Shown here in pieces: positions 18,577 through 27,286 of a DNA stretch of 64,000 nucleotides. Under the pieces are notes generated by a model. It did not search any database and was not told the origin of the DNA. It saw only the letters and a program-made list of their open reading frames with translations. Source of the DNA: Methanocaldococcus villosus KIN24-T80. Lineage in GTDB: Archaea > AGJL01 > Methanococci > Methanococcales > Methanocaldococcaceae. The translations under genes were made by a program, and so were the position numbers. The stretch's first letter is position 1, and every line of letters begins with the position of its first letter. The stretch lies in NCBI RefSeq assembly GCF_000371805.1, contig NZ_AQUK01000001.1, forward strand, positions 756,268 through 820,267, given 5' to 3'.

Positions 18577-19015
18577 AATTTTCCCTCTTTAAGATTAATG
18601 CATTTGCAGGACAAAGTTCTAAGCATTTTAAACATAACCAACATTTATCTTTATCTATCTTTATTTTCATCCCTTCTTGAGATATTGCTTCACAAATTAA
18701 ACAAGATCCACAGAAGAGGCATTTATTTTCATCCCAATATATTTCAATATCATACAGATTTTTTATCAGATTTTTTATTAACTCTTTATCCTCAATTAAG
18801 TTCTTTATTATCTTAACTCCTTCTCTTGGGGAGAGACTTTCAATAGCTCTTGCTACTCTAATAACTTTCTCTTTTGGATATTTTCCAGTTAAATAGTGAG
18901 AGATAGCTGATCTATTACACTTTAATAACTCAGCTATCTCCTCCTGAGTTAGACCTTTTCTTCTTAATTTCATAGCTACTATAGCTTTTACACCAGAGAG
19001 TATATGTTCAGGCAT
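18548..19015 (-). CDS. HTH DNA-binding protein fused to a 2x[4Fe-4S] ferredoxin; first gene of the fwd operon
   Basis: About 155 residues. Residues 1-60 hold an XRE-type helix-turn-helix (RRKGLTQEEIAELL-CNRSAISHYLTGKYP). Residues 95-155 hold ferredoxin motifs CLFCGSCLIC and CWLCLKCLELCP. Comparable proteins head fwd operons in other methanogens and are sometimes called FwdH. The combination suggests a redox- or Fe-S-sensing regulator of fwd, acting at the palindromes at 19026 and 19093. ATG 19015 is preferred. An upstream TTG (19042) would put the palindrome in the coding sequence and lacks a ribosome site. Confidence 0.8.
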   Translation of the reverse strand: MPEHILSGVKAIVAMKLRRKGLTQEEIAELLKCNRSAISHYLTGKYPKEKVIRVARAIESLSPREGVKIIKNLIEDKELIKNLIKNLYDIEIYWDENKCLFCGSCLICEAISQEGMKIKIDKDKCWLCLKCLELCPANALILKRENYDSANKRVF

Positions 19016-19025
19016 GATTCCACAT

Positions 19026-19040
19026 GTTAGTATTGCTAAC
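19026..19040. promoter_or_regulatory. Palindrome GTTAG-TATTG-CTAAC (operator candidate 1)
   Basis: Perfect 5-base arms, 11 bases upstream of the HTH-ferredoxin ATG and downstream of the proximal TATA box. Binding here would block initiation. The same arms recur at 19093-19107. Confidence 0.65.
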
Positions 19041-19041
19041 A

Positions 19042-19054
19042 AAATATATAAAAA
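19042..19054 (-). promoter_or_regulatory. TATA box of the fwd operon
   Basis: Minus-strand TTTTTATATATTT. Initiation would be near 19022, just before ATG 19015. A second TATA-like TTATATATAA lies at 19079-19088, so two start sites are possible. Confidence 0.45.
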
Positions 19055-19092
19055 TATCTTCTTAAAATAGATGGAAAATTATATATAATAAT

Positions 19093-19107
19093 GTTAGTAA
19101 TGCTAAC
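19093..19107. promoter_or_regulatory. Palindrome GTTAG-TAATG-CTAAC (operator candidate 2)
   Basis: Same perfect arms and spacing as the 19026 site, 67 bases away centre to centre. It lies immediately beside the stop codon of the upstream DUF711 gene and just upstream of the distal TATA-like box. The pair brackets the whole promoter region. Confidence 0.65.
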
Positions 19108-20478
19108 TTAATTTGTAAATCCTTGGAGAGGAGCAGGTATTTTTCCTCCTCTATTAATAAACTTCTCAGAAGAAAATTTATTGACTTTCATAACAATAGC
19201 CTTTCCTAATAATCCACCATATTCAACAATATCTCCTTCTTTAGCTCCTGGAATTGGGATAATTCTAACAGCAGTTGTTTTATTATTTATAACTCCTATA
19301 GCCATTTCATCAGCAATTATAGCAGAGATTGTAGCTTCAGGAGTGTCTCCAGGAATAGCTATCATATCTAAACCAACAGAACACACACATGTCATAGCTT
19401 CTAATTTTTCTAAACTGAGTGCTCCAGCTTTAACAGCTTCGACCATTCCACTATCTTCACTTACAGGAATAAATGCTCCACTTAAACCTCCAGCATATGT
19501 TGTAGCCATTAACCCTCCCTTTTTAACAGCATCATTTAGTAATGCAAGAGCAGCAACACTTCCATGAGTTCCACATTTCTCTAAACCCATAGCTTCTAAA
19601 ATATTAGCAACACTATCTCCTTTAGCAGGTGTTGGAGCTAAGGAGAGGTCTACAATTCCAAATTTAATATTTAATTCTTTACAGATCTCCCTACCTATGA
19701 GCTCCCCAACTCTTGTTATTTTAAAAGCAGTCTTTTTAATTTCATTATGCAAAGTTCCAAAATCTGCATTCTTTAATTTCTCAACAACAGCTCTAACAAC
19801 TCCTGGTCCTGAAATACCAACATTAATAGCCTTATCCCCCTCTCCAACACCATGGAAAGCTCCAGCCATGAATGGGTTATCCTCTGGAGCATTTGCAAAT
19901 ACCACAAGTTTTGCACAGCCAATAGCCTTCTCAGTTTTGTAAGCAGTATCTTTAATAATCTTACCCATTAACTTAACAATATCCATATTAATTCCAGTCC
20001 TTGTTGAAGCTACATTAACAGAAGAACAGACCCTTTCAGTCATTTTCATCATATCAGGAATAGAGTTTATTAAACAGAGATCTGCTTCAGTAGCATCTTT
20101 ATGTACTAATGCCGAATATCCTCCTAAAAAATCAACTTTCACTTTTTTAGCAGCTTTATCTAAGGTTTTCCCAACTTCCACACAAGCTCCTATTTTATCA
20201 TCAATATTTTTTAAAGCTCCTCCTATCAGTAGAGCTATAGGAGTTACAGCCACTCTCTTATTAACAATAGGTACACCATATTTCTCTGAAATTCTATCAG
20301 CTGTTTCTACTAAATTTTCAGCTGAAGAAACTATTTTATTGTAAATATTTTCTTTTAGCTCATCCAAATCATTTGATACACAATCTAATAAGCTAATTCC
20401 CATAGTAACTGTTCTTAAATCTAAATTCTCCATTTTTATCATTTTTATTGTTTCAATTATTTCTTCTGGTAAGAACAT
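19108..20478 (-). CDS. PFL-family protein DUF711 (UPF0210)
   Basis: 456 residues matching UPF0210/DUF711 along its length: [15 protein letters not shown] near the start, then GVEA-type segments [31 protein letters not shown] and [18 protein letters not shown]. The family has a glycyl-radical-enzyme-like fold, but no glycyl radical activase partner is visible and no biochemical role is established. The start ATG overlaps the DUF167 gene by 22 bases, so translation is coupled. Downstream, within a few bases, the fwd promoter begins. Confidence 0.85.
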   Translation of the reverse strand: MFLPEEIIETIKMIKMENLDLRTVTMGISLLDCVSNDLDELKENIYNKIVSSAENLVETADRISEKYGVPIVNKRVAVTPIALLIGGALKNIDDKIGACVEVGKTLDKAAKKVKVDFLGGYSALVHKDATEADLCLINSIPDMMKMTERVCSSVNVASTRTGINMDIVKLMGKIIKDTAYKTEKAIGCAKLVVFANAPEDNPFMAGAFHGVGEGDKAINVGISGPGVVRAVVEKLKNADFGTLHNEIKKTAFKITRVGELIGREICKELNIKFGIVDLSLAPTPAKGDSVANILEAMGLEKCGTHGSVAALALLNDAVKKGGLMATTYAGGLSGAFIPVSEDSGMVEAVKAGALSLEKLEAMTCVCSVGLDMIAIPGDTPEATISAIIADEMAIGVINNKTTAVRIIPIPGAKEGDIVEYGGLLGKAIVMKVNKFSSEKFINRGGKIPAPLQGFTN

Positions 20479-20750
20479 TTAATCACCCTTTCAACATCTT
20501 CTTTTTTAACTCCTTTAATTAGCACAGATTTTTTTGATGAAGTTGTACCTGAGAGGATCTCAATATCACTATTAAATAACTTTCTAAAAAACTTTATTAT
20601 TTCTTTATTAGCCTTCCCCTCTACAGGAGGAGCTTTTATTTTTACCATAACTCTTTTTCTCCATTCATTAATTCCAAAAATCTCATTTTTATTAGCATTT
20701 GGTTGTACCTCTATATCAACAATAACCCCATCTTTACATTCTCTTATCAT
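20457..20750 (-). CDS. DUF167 (YggU-type) protein
   Basis: 97 residues of the small conserved DUF167/UPF0235 family: [51 protein letters not shown]. Structures of relatives exist but their function is unknown. It is the middle gene of a three-gene set, overlapping the ACT gene by 4 bases (ATGA) and DUF711 by 22. Confidence 0.88.
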   Translation of the reverse strand: MIRECKDGVIVDIEVQPNANKNEIFGINEWRKRVMVKIKAPPVEGKANKEIIKFFRKLFNSDIEILSGTTSSKKSVLIKGVKKEDVERVIKCSYQKK

Positions 20751-21394
20751 AATATCCTTCCTCTAACTTTATTTATATCAAATTTAGCAGTTTCAGCTAT
20801 AGCCATAACTGCTAAAACACCAGCTTGTAATGGGTCTCCAACCACTAAATCAGCTTCTTTTGGGACAGAACCAAACATTTTTAAACTTATAACTATAATT
20901 CCATTTTTCTTTAATTCCCTAACAGCTTCTGTTATCTTTCCTCCCATTAATGACCCTGCCAAAACTAAAACTCCAACTCTCGGAAGCTTAGCAACAGCTT
21001 TTACAGCTTCATATAAGTTCTCTTCTCCTACTAAAGGGATAGTATCAACACTTATTCTCTCTCCTCTTATATTATGCCTATCAGCTTCACTTATAGCCCC
21101 TCTAGCAACTTCAGCAACCTGTGCTCCACCACCAATAATAATAACTCTTTTACCAAAGATTTTCTTTAGTGTATTATGAATTTCAAAAGATTTTATAAAT
21201 TTACACTTCTTTAATTCATCTTCTAATTTTTTTACATCATCTATCTCAATTTCCATATAGATAAATCCCACATCATTATCCTTTAAAAACTGTTGTGTAT
21301 ATAATATATTTCCGCCTAACTCAAATATTATTCCTGTTATTTTGTGTAAAACTCCTATTTTGTTTTCAGCTTCTATACTTAGACCAATCTCCAT
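20747..21394 (-). CDS. ACT-domain protein (DUF5612-like)
   Basis: 215 residues. An N-terminal ACT domain (about 1-75; SIEAENKIGVLHKITGIIFELGG) is followed by a Rossmann-like region (VIIIGGGAQVAEVARGAISEADRHNI, GVLVLAGSLMGGKITEAV). ACT domains bind amino acids and related ligands; the rest is a methanogen-type domain of unknown activity. It is first of the ACT-DUF167-DUF711 operon, divergent from the CBS protein gene at 21476 across an 81-base gap. Confidence 0.75.
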   Translation of the reverse strand: MEIGLSIEAENKIGVLHKITGIIFELGGNILYTQQFLKDNDVGFIYMEIEIDDVKKLEDELKKCKFIKSFEIHNTLKKIFGKRVIIIGGGAQVAEVARGAISEADRHNIRGERISVDTIPLVGEENLYEAVKAVAKLPRVGVLVLAGSLMGGKITEAVRELKKNGIIVISLKMFGSVPKEADLVVGDPLQAGVLAVMAIAETAKFDINKVRGRIL

Positions 21395-21475
21395 GATCTC
21401 ACAACTTATTAATAAAATATAAATAATAATGCTTTAGATTATAATTACATTAAAATATTTACTGAGGGTGGAAAA

Positions 21476-22732
21476 ATGTTTGATGAACCAATAAAAGAGA
21501 TAATGACAAAAGATGTTGTAACAGTAACACCAGAAACACCAATATCAAAAGCCTTAGGAATTATGGAAGAGAATGGATTTCACCATTTAATTGTTGTAGA
21601 TGAAAAAGAAGGAGAAGAGGAGTATTATCTTATTTCAATGAGAGATCTTCTACTTGCCCACTCATGGGAAGAGGAAGTTAGATCATTAATGTATAAACCC
21701 CATTATATTCATCAAGAAACTCCAGTTTTAGATGCAGTATGTGAGATGTTTGAAAGTGGGCAGAGGGCAGCTCCAATAGTGGATGATAACAATAAACTTG
21801 TGGGGATTGTTACAGATTTTGATATAATGGCAAGAGCTGCAAGGTCAAAGATAATGAAAGATACTCCAGTAAAAAAAATAATGACAAGAAATGTAATAAC
21901 AATTAATGAAAATGACTCTATTGGTAAAGCTAGAGCATTGATGAGAGATCACAATATTGGTAGATTAGTTGTTGTTGATGATGAAGGAAAACCTGTAGGA
22001 ATTGTTACAGAGATGGATATATTAAACTTAATAGTAAAACCAAAAAGAAAAATGAGATATGGAGAGGTTAAAGGGGAAAAATATCCAAGAATGGGACAAC
22101 CTGTTAAATTAATTATGAGCACACCAATAATTTCTGTTGATTATGATGCTTCTGCAGCTGATGCTGCTAAATTGATGGAAGATTATGACATAAGAGGAGT
22201 GCCAGTTATAAAAATGGATGAGCTTAAGGGTATTGTGACAAGATATGACATAATGAAATATATTGCTGAGCTAAAGAAAGGAGCAATGGTTGAAGTCGAA
22301 ATTCATGGGATGTTAGATCCTGACTATAAAGACTTAGCTGAAAGAATAATAGCCACAGAAGTTAGAAAGATGGTCAAATTGTCTGGAAAGGTTCATTGGA
22401 TAAAAATAAATATTAAGAAAGAGAGAGATAAAGGGGGAGTGCCATATTATAGAATAACTACATATGTTAAAACTCCTCACAAATTGTATGTTGGAGAAGG
22501 TAAACCAAAGGCTTCATTGCCAAAGAGATTAGAAGAGATTGGAGAGGATGTAGATAAGATATCATTACATGAAAGATGGGAATTCATAGATATTTTAAAA
22601 GAATCCTTAGAATCAGTTTTAAGACAGATTGAAATTGATCATAAGAGATATGATCCAAAACATGATAAAAGAATTAGGAAAATATTAAAGCCTGAAGTAG
22701 AATTTAACCCAGAGGAATTTAAGAGAGAGTAA
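21476..22732 (+). CDS. Four-CBS-domain protein with a distinct C-terminal domain
   Basis: 418 residues. Four CBS motifs fill about 1-270 (IKEIMTKDVVTVTPETP, SLMYKPHYIHQETPV, VKKIMTRNVITINEND, VKLIMSTPIISVDYDA), forming two Bateman modules that usually bind adenine nucleotides. Residues about 275-418 are a separate charged domain (EVEIHGMLDP, MVKLSGKVHWIKINIKKERDKG, YYRITTYVKTPHKLYVGEG). Its alternating strands and helices could resemble a ribosome-hibernation-factor fold, but that is only an impression. It lies just upstream of L37e and aIF2-beta, which hints at translation. Confidence 0.8.
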   Translation: MFDEPIKEIMTKDVVTVTPETPISKALGIMEENGFHHLIVVDEKEGEEEYYLISMRDLLLAHSWEEEVRSLMYKPHYIHQETPVLDAVCEMFESGQRAAPIVDDNNKLVGIVTDFDIMARAARSKIMKDTPVKKIMTRNVITINENDSIGKARALMRDHNIGRLVVVDDEGKPVGIVTEMDILNLIVKPKRKMRYGEVKGEKYPRMGQPVKLIMSTPIISVDYDASAADAAKLMEDYDIRGVPVIKMDELKGIVTRYDIMKYIAELKKGAMVEVEIHGMLDPDYKDLAERIIATEVRKMVKLSGKVHWIKINIKKERDKGGVPYYRITTYVKTPHKLYVGEGKPKASLPKRLEEIGEDVDKISLHERWEFIDILKESLESVLRQIEIDHKRYDPKHDKRIRKILKPEVEFNPEEFKRE

Positions 22733-22735
22733 AAT

Positions 22736-22747
22736 TTATATATATTA
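22736..22747 (+). promoter_or_regulatory. TATA box of the L37e-aIF2-beta operon
   Basis: TTTATATATATT begins 4 bases after the CBS gene stop and 54 bases before the L37e ATG. Initiation near 22770 leaves a 20-base leader carrying GAGGTGAT. Confidence 0.55.
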
Positions 22748-22789
22748 ATTTTATATTTTTATTGCTTAATAATTTATGAGGTGATTTGT

Positions 22790-22975
22790 ATGTCTAAAGG
22801 AACTCCTTCAATGGGTAAGAGAAATAAAGGATCATATCATATAAGATGTAGAAGATGTGGAAGAAGGGCATATCATGTAAGAAAAAAGAGATGTGCTGCA
22901 TGTGGTTATCCAAATCCAAGAATGAGAAAATACTCATGGCAAAATAAAAAGGTTAATGGTAAAAGAGTAAGGTAG
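22790..22975 (+). CDS. rpl37e: Large ribosomal subunit protein eL37 (L37e)
   Basis: 61 basic residues: [20 protein letters not shown] start, zinc ribbon cysteines in CRRCG and CAACG, and a basic tail. Full-length match to archaeal L37e, a 23S rRNA-binding protein. ATG 22790 is preceded by GAGGTGATTTGT. An in-frame upstream GTG is part of that ribosome site. Co-transcribed with aIF2-beta 5 bases downstream. Confidence 0.97.
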   Translation: MSKGTPSMGKRNKGSYHIRCRRCGRRAYHVRKKRCAACGYPNPRMRKYSWQNKKVNGKRVR

Positions 22976-22980
22976 ATAAT

Positions 22981-23400
22981 ATGGAAATAGACTATTATGA
23001 CTACAAAGCTTTACTAAAAAGAGCTAGAGAGCAAATACCTGAGTATGTTTATCAAAAAGATAGGTTTGAACTACCAGAGATAGAGTTGTTAATAGAAGGA
23101 AATAGAACAATAATAAGGAACTTTAAAGAACTTGCTAAAGCTATGAATAGAGATATGGAGATGTTAGCTAAGTATTTATTTAAAGAAACTGGTAGTGCTG
23201 GAAGTATTGAAGGAAATAGATTAATATTACAGAGAAGAATTAACCCTGAATTATTAAAAGCAAGGATAAATGATTTCTTAAGAGAATATGTTCTATGTAA
23301 GGAGTGTGGAAAACCAGATACAAAAATTATTAAAGAAGGTAGAATACATTTATTAAAATGTACAGCTTGTGGAGCTATAAGGCCTATAAGGATGATATAA
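22981..23400 (+). CDS. eif2b: Translation initiation factor aIF2 subunit beta
   Basis: 139 residues: an N-terminal helix that contacts aIF2-gamma, an alpha-beta core (PEIELLIEGNRTIIRNF, ETGSAGSIEGNRLILQ) and a C-terminal zinc ribbon (CKECGKPDT and CTACG). It is part of the heterotrimer that delivers initiator Met-tRNA to the small subunit. Directly downstream of L37e, a conserved archaeal pairing. Confidence 0.96.
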   Translation: MEIDYYDYKALLKRAREQIPEYVYQKDRFELPEIELLIEGNRTIIRNFKELAKAMNRDMEMLAKYLFKETGSAGSIEGNRLILQRRINPELLKARINDFLREYVLCKECGKPDTKIIKEGRIHLLKCTACGAIRPIRMI

Positions 23401-23401
23401 C

Positions 23402-24115
23402 ATGTTTAAAAAATTTTTATGTCTAAATTTAAAATATAAAATAACTTTAACTTATTTTTTAACTTGGTTAGGTTTTTTAATCTCATTCTCTTTTGGAAAA
23501 TTTTTAATCTTCCTATCAAATATCTTAAAATCTGAACCTATAAAAAAACCAGCTGAAATTGCTAAGACTTTTGGAGAAATGAAATTTTATGCAGTTTCTT
23601 CAGTAATATCTCAAAATGTTTCTATTCCATATCTCTCTTATGCTCTCTCTTATATAATAAACAATTCAATCTCTTGTATGATGATAATAGCTGTTTTTGC
23701 TTTAGCAGGTTATTTAAGTTCAAAAGAAAAAGCTGAAGAGAAGGAATATTTAAGATTTATATGTATTCTGTTTATCTTTGCCATAGCTAATCCAATAACA
23801 GCACTTATTGGAGTGAATTTAGAATTTAAAGATTTAATAGCTATTGTCCCACATGGTATTTTTGAATTTTTTGGATACTCCTTAGCTGTTGTTTTGGGTT
23901 TAGAATTGGCTAATATATTTTATCCAATTAAAGAGAAAGTGAGTATTAAAAGTATAGCTATATTATTAATGTCAATATTTACCTTTATTTCAATAGCAGG
24001 ATTTTTAGAACCAATAGATTGGTTAATTTACAACTATGCTAAGGCTAATAATTTAGATCTATTTAAAACATTTTTTACAGTTTATAAAAGCCTTATTTGG
24101 GGGTTAAATGGTTAA
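23402..24115 (+). CDS. SpoIIM-like (DUF95) integral membrane protein
   Basis: 237 residues with about five hydrophobic segments and the family landmark PHGIFEFFGYSLAVVLGLELAN. N-terminal FLTWLGFLISFSFGKFLIFL is a membrane helix. The family is widespread in archaea and bacteria, named after a sporulation protein, and its role in methanogens is not established. It begins 2 bases after aIF2-beta and overlaps the next gene by 8. Confidence 0.75.
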   Translation: MFKKFLCLNLKYKITLTYFLTWLGFLISFSFGKFLIFLSNILKSEPIKKPAEIAKTFGEMKFYAVSSVISQNVSIPYLSYALSYIINNSISCMMIIAVFALAGYLSSKEKAEEKEYLRFICILFIFAIANPITALIGVNLEFKDLIAIVPHGIFEFFGYSLAVVLGLELANIFYPIKEKVSIKSIAILLMSIFTFISIAGFLEPIDWLIYNYAKANNLDLFKTFFTVYKSLIWGLNG

Positions 24116-24494
24116 GGTATTGGCAATAGATATTTCAGGAAGACATCATGAGAATAAAGAGTTTTTTAGAGTATATGCTGGGGTTTTATTAGAGATAGAA
24201 GCAGATAGAATAGTGCATGTTGAAAAGATAGATGTGTTAATTAAAAAAGAGGAGTCTCAAAAATTGAGAGATATTTTAAAAGAGACTATTGAATTAATAA
24301 ATAAAATTGGTGGAGAGTTTGAATATATTCTATGTGAAAAAGGAGAATTTTTTAATCTTCCAAAAGAGCAAGTTTCATCAATATTAAAGAGGCATGTGAT
24401 ATATCCAAGAACAAGAGGGGAAAAAGAGGCTATTAACATAGCCCACCATGTTTCATACTCTGTTAGAAAGTTATTATTAAATGAGGGTTTTTAA
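24108..24494 (+). CDS. DUF2209 protein
   Basis: 128 residues. It begins VKVLAIDISGRHHENKEFFRVYAGV, with an Asp at the end of the first strand, and continues with CEKGEFFNLPKEQV and PRTRGEKEAINIAHHVSYSVR. This matches the archaeal DUF2209 family, whose first-strand acidic residue and layout suggest an RNase H-like fold. No activity is known. The start is coupled to the SpoIIM-like gene; the end overlaps the convergent fumarase gene by 18 bases. Confidence 0.7.
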   Translation: MVKVLAIDISGRHHENKEFFRVYAGVLLEIEADRIVHVEKIDVLIKKEESQKLRDILKETIELINKIGGEFEYILCEKGEFFNLPKEQVSSILKRHVIYPRTRGEKEAINIAHHVSYSVRKLLLNEGF

Positions 24495-25052
24495 TCTTTC
24501 ATAAACTCTTCTATTCACTTCTTCATATAAACTATTTCCATTAGCATCCATAGTTACAACTAAAGGTCCAAAATTCTTAACCCTAAGTTTCCAAACAGCC
24601 TCTGCCATACCTAACTCTTCTAAGAAATAAACATCTTCAACCTTTTCAACTGCATTAGCTAAAAGGGCTGCACAACCTCCAGGGGCGGAGAGGTATAAAA
24701 CATTATATTCATTAAAAATCTTTAGTAACTCCTTCTTCATTCCTCCTTTTCCAATAATTGCTGATATATTTGTTAATTTTATAAACTCTTCTTCTATATC
24801 ATCCATTCTTGCAGAGGTTGTAGGGCCTATAGATACAACATGCCATTCATCTCCTTCTTTTCTCATTATTGGGCCTGCATGGTAAATGATTGCTTCATTT
24901 AAATTAAATGGAAGATCTTCACCATTTTTTAATATATCTATTATTTTTAAATGAGCCTTATCTCTAGCAGTATATATTACCCCATTTAAATAAATAACAT
25001 CTCCAACTTTAAACTTTTTAACCTCCTTCTTACATATTCCATTTAGATTCAT
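24477..25052 (-). CDS. fumB: Fumarate hydratase class I, beta subunit
   Basis: 191 residues corresponding to the C-terminal domain of class I [4Fe-4S] fumarases: GDVIYLNGVIYTARDKAH, AIIYHAGPIM, SIGPTTSARMDD, GKGGMKKE, APGGCAALLA, ELGMAEAVWKLRVKNFGPL. It forms the two-subunit fumarase of the reductive partial TCA cycle; the alpha subunit is not in this window. ATG 25052 with GTGAT upstream is preferred to GTG 25061. Only 21 bases separate it from the divergent mfnF start. Confidence 0.93.
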   Translation of the reverse strand: MNLNGICKKEVKKFKVGDVIYLNGVIYTARDKAHLKIIDILKNGEDLPFNLNEAIIYHAGPIMRKEGDEWHVVSIGPTTSARMDDIEEEFIKLTNISAIIGKGGMKKELLKIFNEYNVLYLSAPGGCAALLANAVEKVEDVYFLEELGMAEAVWKLRVKNFGPLVVTMDANGNSLYEEVNRRVYERLKTLI

Positions 25053-25073
25053 AACTATCACAGGTTGATGTTT

Positions 25074-26033
25074 ATGTTAGGTATAGATATAGGAGGAGCT
25101 AACACAAAAATAGTTGATATAGATAATAATAAAGTTTATCATATCTACTTTCCAATATGGAAAATGAAAGATAGGTTAGTAGATTTGCTAAAAGATTTTT
25201 CAGATGATAAGGTAGCTCTAGTGATGACTGCTGAATTAGCTGACTGTTATAAAACTAAGAGAGAAGGGGTTGAGGATATATTAAATAAGGTAGGAAGTGT
25301 TTTTAAAGAAGTTTATGTTTTAGATGTTGATGGAAACTTTTTAACTTTAGATGAAGCTAAAAGGAATTATTTAAAAGTTTCAGCTTCAAATTGGATGGCA
25401 TCAGCTAAATTTATTAGCAAATTTTATGATAATTGCATATTTATAGACATGGGATCTACAACCACTGATATCATCCCAATAAAAGATAAAAAGATTTTAG
25501 CCAAAAAGACTGATTTGGAAAGGTTAATGGAGAATCAGCTGTTGTATGTTGGAGCTTTAAGAACAAATTTATCATTTCTAACAAATAGAGTATTATTTAG
25601 AGGTAAAGAGACAAATATTTCATCAGAGTATTTTGCAATAACAGCTGATATTTGTAGAATACTGGGTAAGATTGATGAAAACGACTACTCCTGTGAAACA
25701 CCTGATGGTGGTGGGAAAGATTTAGAAAGTTGTTATATTAGATTAGCAAGGGTTTTATGTGCTGATATTGAAATGGTTAGCAAGGATGAGTTGTATAGCT
25801 TAGCTGAACAGTTTTATAATAAGATATTAAATTTAATAAGAGAGAATGTTAATAAAGTTGCTAGTAGATATGGGATAAAAGATGTAGTCATATGTGGACA
25901 AGGAGAAGATATTATAAAAGATGCATTAAAAGATTATAATGTAATATCTATAAAGGAGAAATATGGTAAGGAGATATCTTTAGCTTTCCCAGCATTTGCT
26001 GTAGGGAAGCTTTTAGAGGTGGAAATATGCTAA
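25074..26033 (+). CDS. mfnF: Methanofuran biosynthesis enzyme MfnF (ASKHA superfamily)
   Basis: 319 residues with an actin-like ATPase fold: phosphate-1 loop [13 protein letters not shown], phosphate-2 [14 protein letters not shown] and adenosine-side VVICGQGED. MfnF condenses glutamyltyramine with the furan phosphate to form the methanofuran core, the cofactor used by the Fwd/Fwu enzyme in this window. ATG 25074 is preferred (AGGTTGAT upstream) over TTG 25065 and ATG 25068. It overlaps pgk by 7 bases. Confidence 0.9.
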   Translation: MLGIDIGGANTKIVDIDNNKVYHIYFPIWKMKDRLVDLLKDFSDDKVALVMTAELADCYKTKREGVEDILNKVGSVFKEVYVLDVDGNFLTLDEAKRNYLKVSASNWMASAKFISKFYDNCIFIDMGSTTTDIIPIKDKKILAKKTDLERLMENQLLYVGALRTNLSFLTNRVLFRGKETNISSEYFAITADICRILGKIDENDYSCETPDGGGKDLESCYIRLARVLCADIEMVSKDELYSLAEQFYNKILNLIRENVNKVASRYGIKDVVICGQGEDIIKDALKDYNVISIKEKYGKEISLAFPAFAVGKLLEVEIC

Positions 26034-27259
26034 CCTTAGATGATTTTGATTTTGATAATAGAAGTGTAATATTGAGGGTAGATATAAATTGTCCAATAAA
26101 TCCTGAAAGTGGAGAGATATTAGATGATAAAAGGATCAGAGAAGTGAAAGATACTATTAATGAGTTACAAGATGCTAAAGTAGTTATAATAGCTCATCAA
26201 AGTAGGCCAGGAAAGAAGGATTTTACATCATTAAAGAATCATGCTAAAAGGTTATCTGAGATTATAGGTAGAGATGTAAAATTTGTAGATGAGGTTATAG
26301 GGTCAAGAGCTAAGAAAGAGATAAGAGATATGGAAAAAGGAGATATAATAATGTTAGAAAATATAAGATTCTACTCTGAGGAAGTTTTAAGTGATTGGAA
26401 AAATTGGAAAGGAATTACTCCAAAAAAGCAGGCAAATACCTACATTATAAAAACACTTTATCCAATGTTTAACTATTTTGTAAATGATGCCTTTGCAGCA
26501 GCTCATAGAGCTCAGCCATCTTTAGTAGGTTTCTCTTACTATATGCCAATGATTGCTGGAAGATTGATGGAGAGGGAAATAAGAGTATTATCAAAGGTTT
26601 TAAATAATCCAGAGAAACCATGTGTATATGTTTTAGGTGGAGCTAAGGCAGATGATTCTATCAAGGTTATTAAAAATGTTTTGGAAAATGGTACAGCTGA
26701 TAAAGTTTTAACTTCAGGAATAGTAGCAAATATATTTTTAGCAGCAAAAGGCTATGATTTAGGTGTGAACTTAGAAATAATAAAAAATCTTAAGTTTGAA
26801 AAATTAATTGAAGTAGCTAAAGAGTTATTGGATAAGTATAGAGATAAAATAGTGTGTCCAATAGATATAGCCCTTAATGTGAATGGAAAAAGAGAAGAAA
26901 TGGAATTAAATGGAAAATGTATTAACTATCCCATAAATGATATTGGAGAAAAAACAATAGAGCTGTATAGAGAAATTATCTCCGAAGCTAAAACAGTTGT
27001 TGCTAATGGACCTGCTGGAGTTTTTGAGAATAAAGATTTTGCTAAAGGAACTATAGAAATTTTAAAAGCTATTGCAAATTCAAAAGCTTTCTCTGTTATA
27101 GGAGGAGGTCACCTATCAGCTGCAGTTGAGATGTTTGGACTCTCTGATAAGATAAGCTATATAAGCACTGGAGGAGGAGCTACATTAGAATTCTTGGCTG
27201 GAGAGGAATTACCTGTAATAGAAATGTTAAAGGAATCTTATAAAAGATATAAAAAATAA
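26027..27259 (+). CDS. pgk: Phosphoglycerate kinase
   Basis: 410 residues of archaeal [21 protein letters not shown] (substrate loop), [38 protein letters not shown] and [13 protein letters not shown] near the nucleotide site. It interconverts 1,3-bisphosphoglycerate and 3-phosphoglycerate, mainly in gluconeogenesis here. The ATG overlaps the mfnF end. Confidence 0.97.
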   Translation: MLTLDDFDFDNRSVILRVDINCPINPESGEILDDKRIREVKDTINELQDAKVVIIAHQSRPGKKDFTSLKNHAKRLSEIIGRDVKFVDEVIGSRAKKEIRDMEKGDIIMLENIRFYSEEVLSDWKNWKGITPKKQANTYIIKTLYPMFNYFVNDAFAAAHRAQPSLVGFSYYMPMIAGRLMEREIRVLSKVLNNPEKPCVYVLGGAKADDSIKVIKNVLENGTADKVLTSGIVANIFLAAKGYDLGVNLEIIKNLKFEKLIEVAKELLDKYRDKIVCPIDIALNVNGKREEMELNGKCINYPINDIGEKTIELYREIISEAKTVVANGPAGVFENKDFAKGTIEILKAIANSKAFSVIGGGHLSAAVEMFGLSDKISYISTGGGATLEFLAGEELPVIEMLKESYKRYKK

Positions 27260-27286
27260 ATTTTCTTATTTTTTTGGGGATAATTT

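Noticed and set aside
19013-19042. TTG at 19042 as the start of the HTH-ferredoxin gene
   Set aside because: It would place the palindrome in the coding region, lacks a ribosome site, and adds residues before the usual MPEHILSG start.
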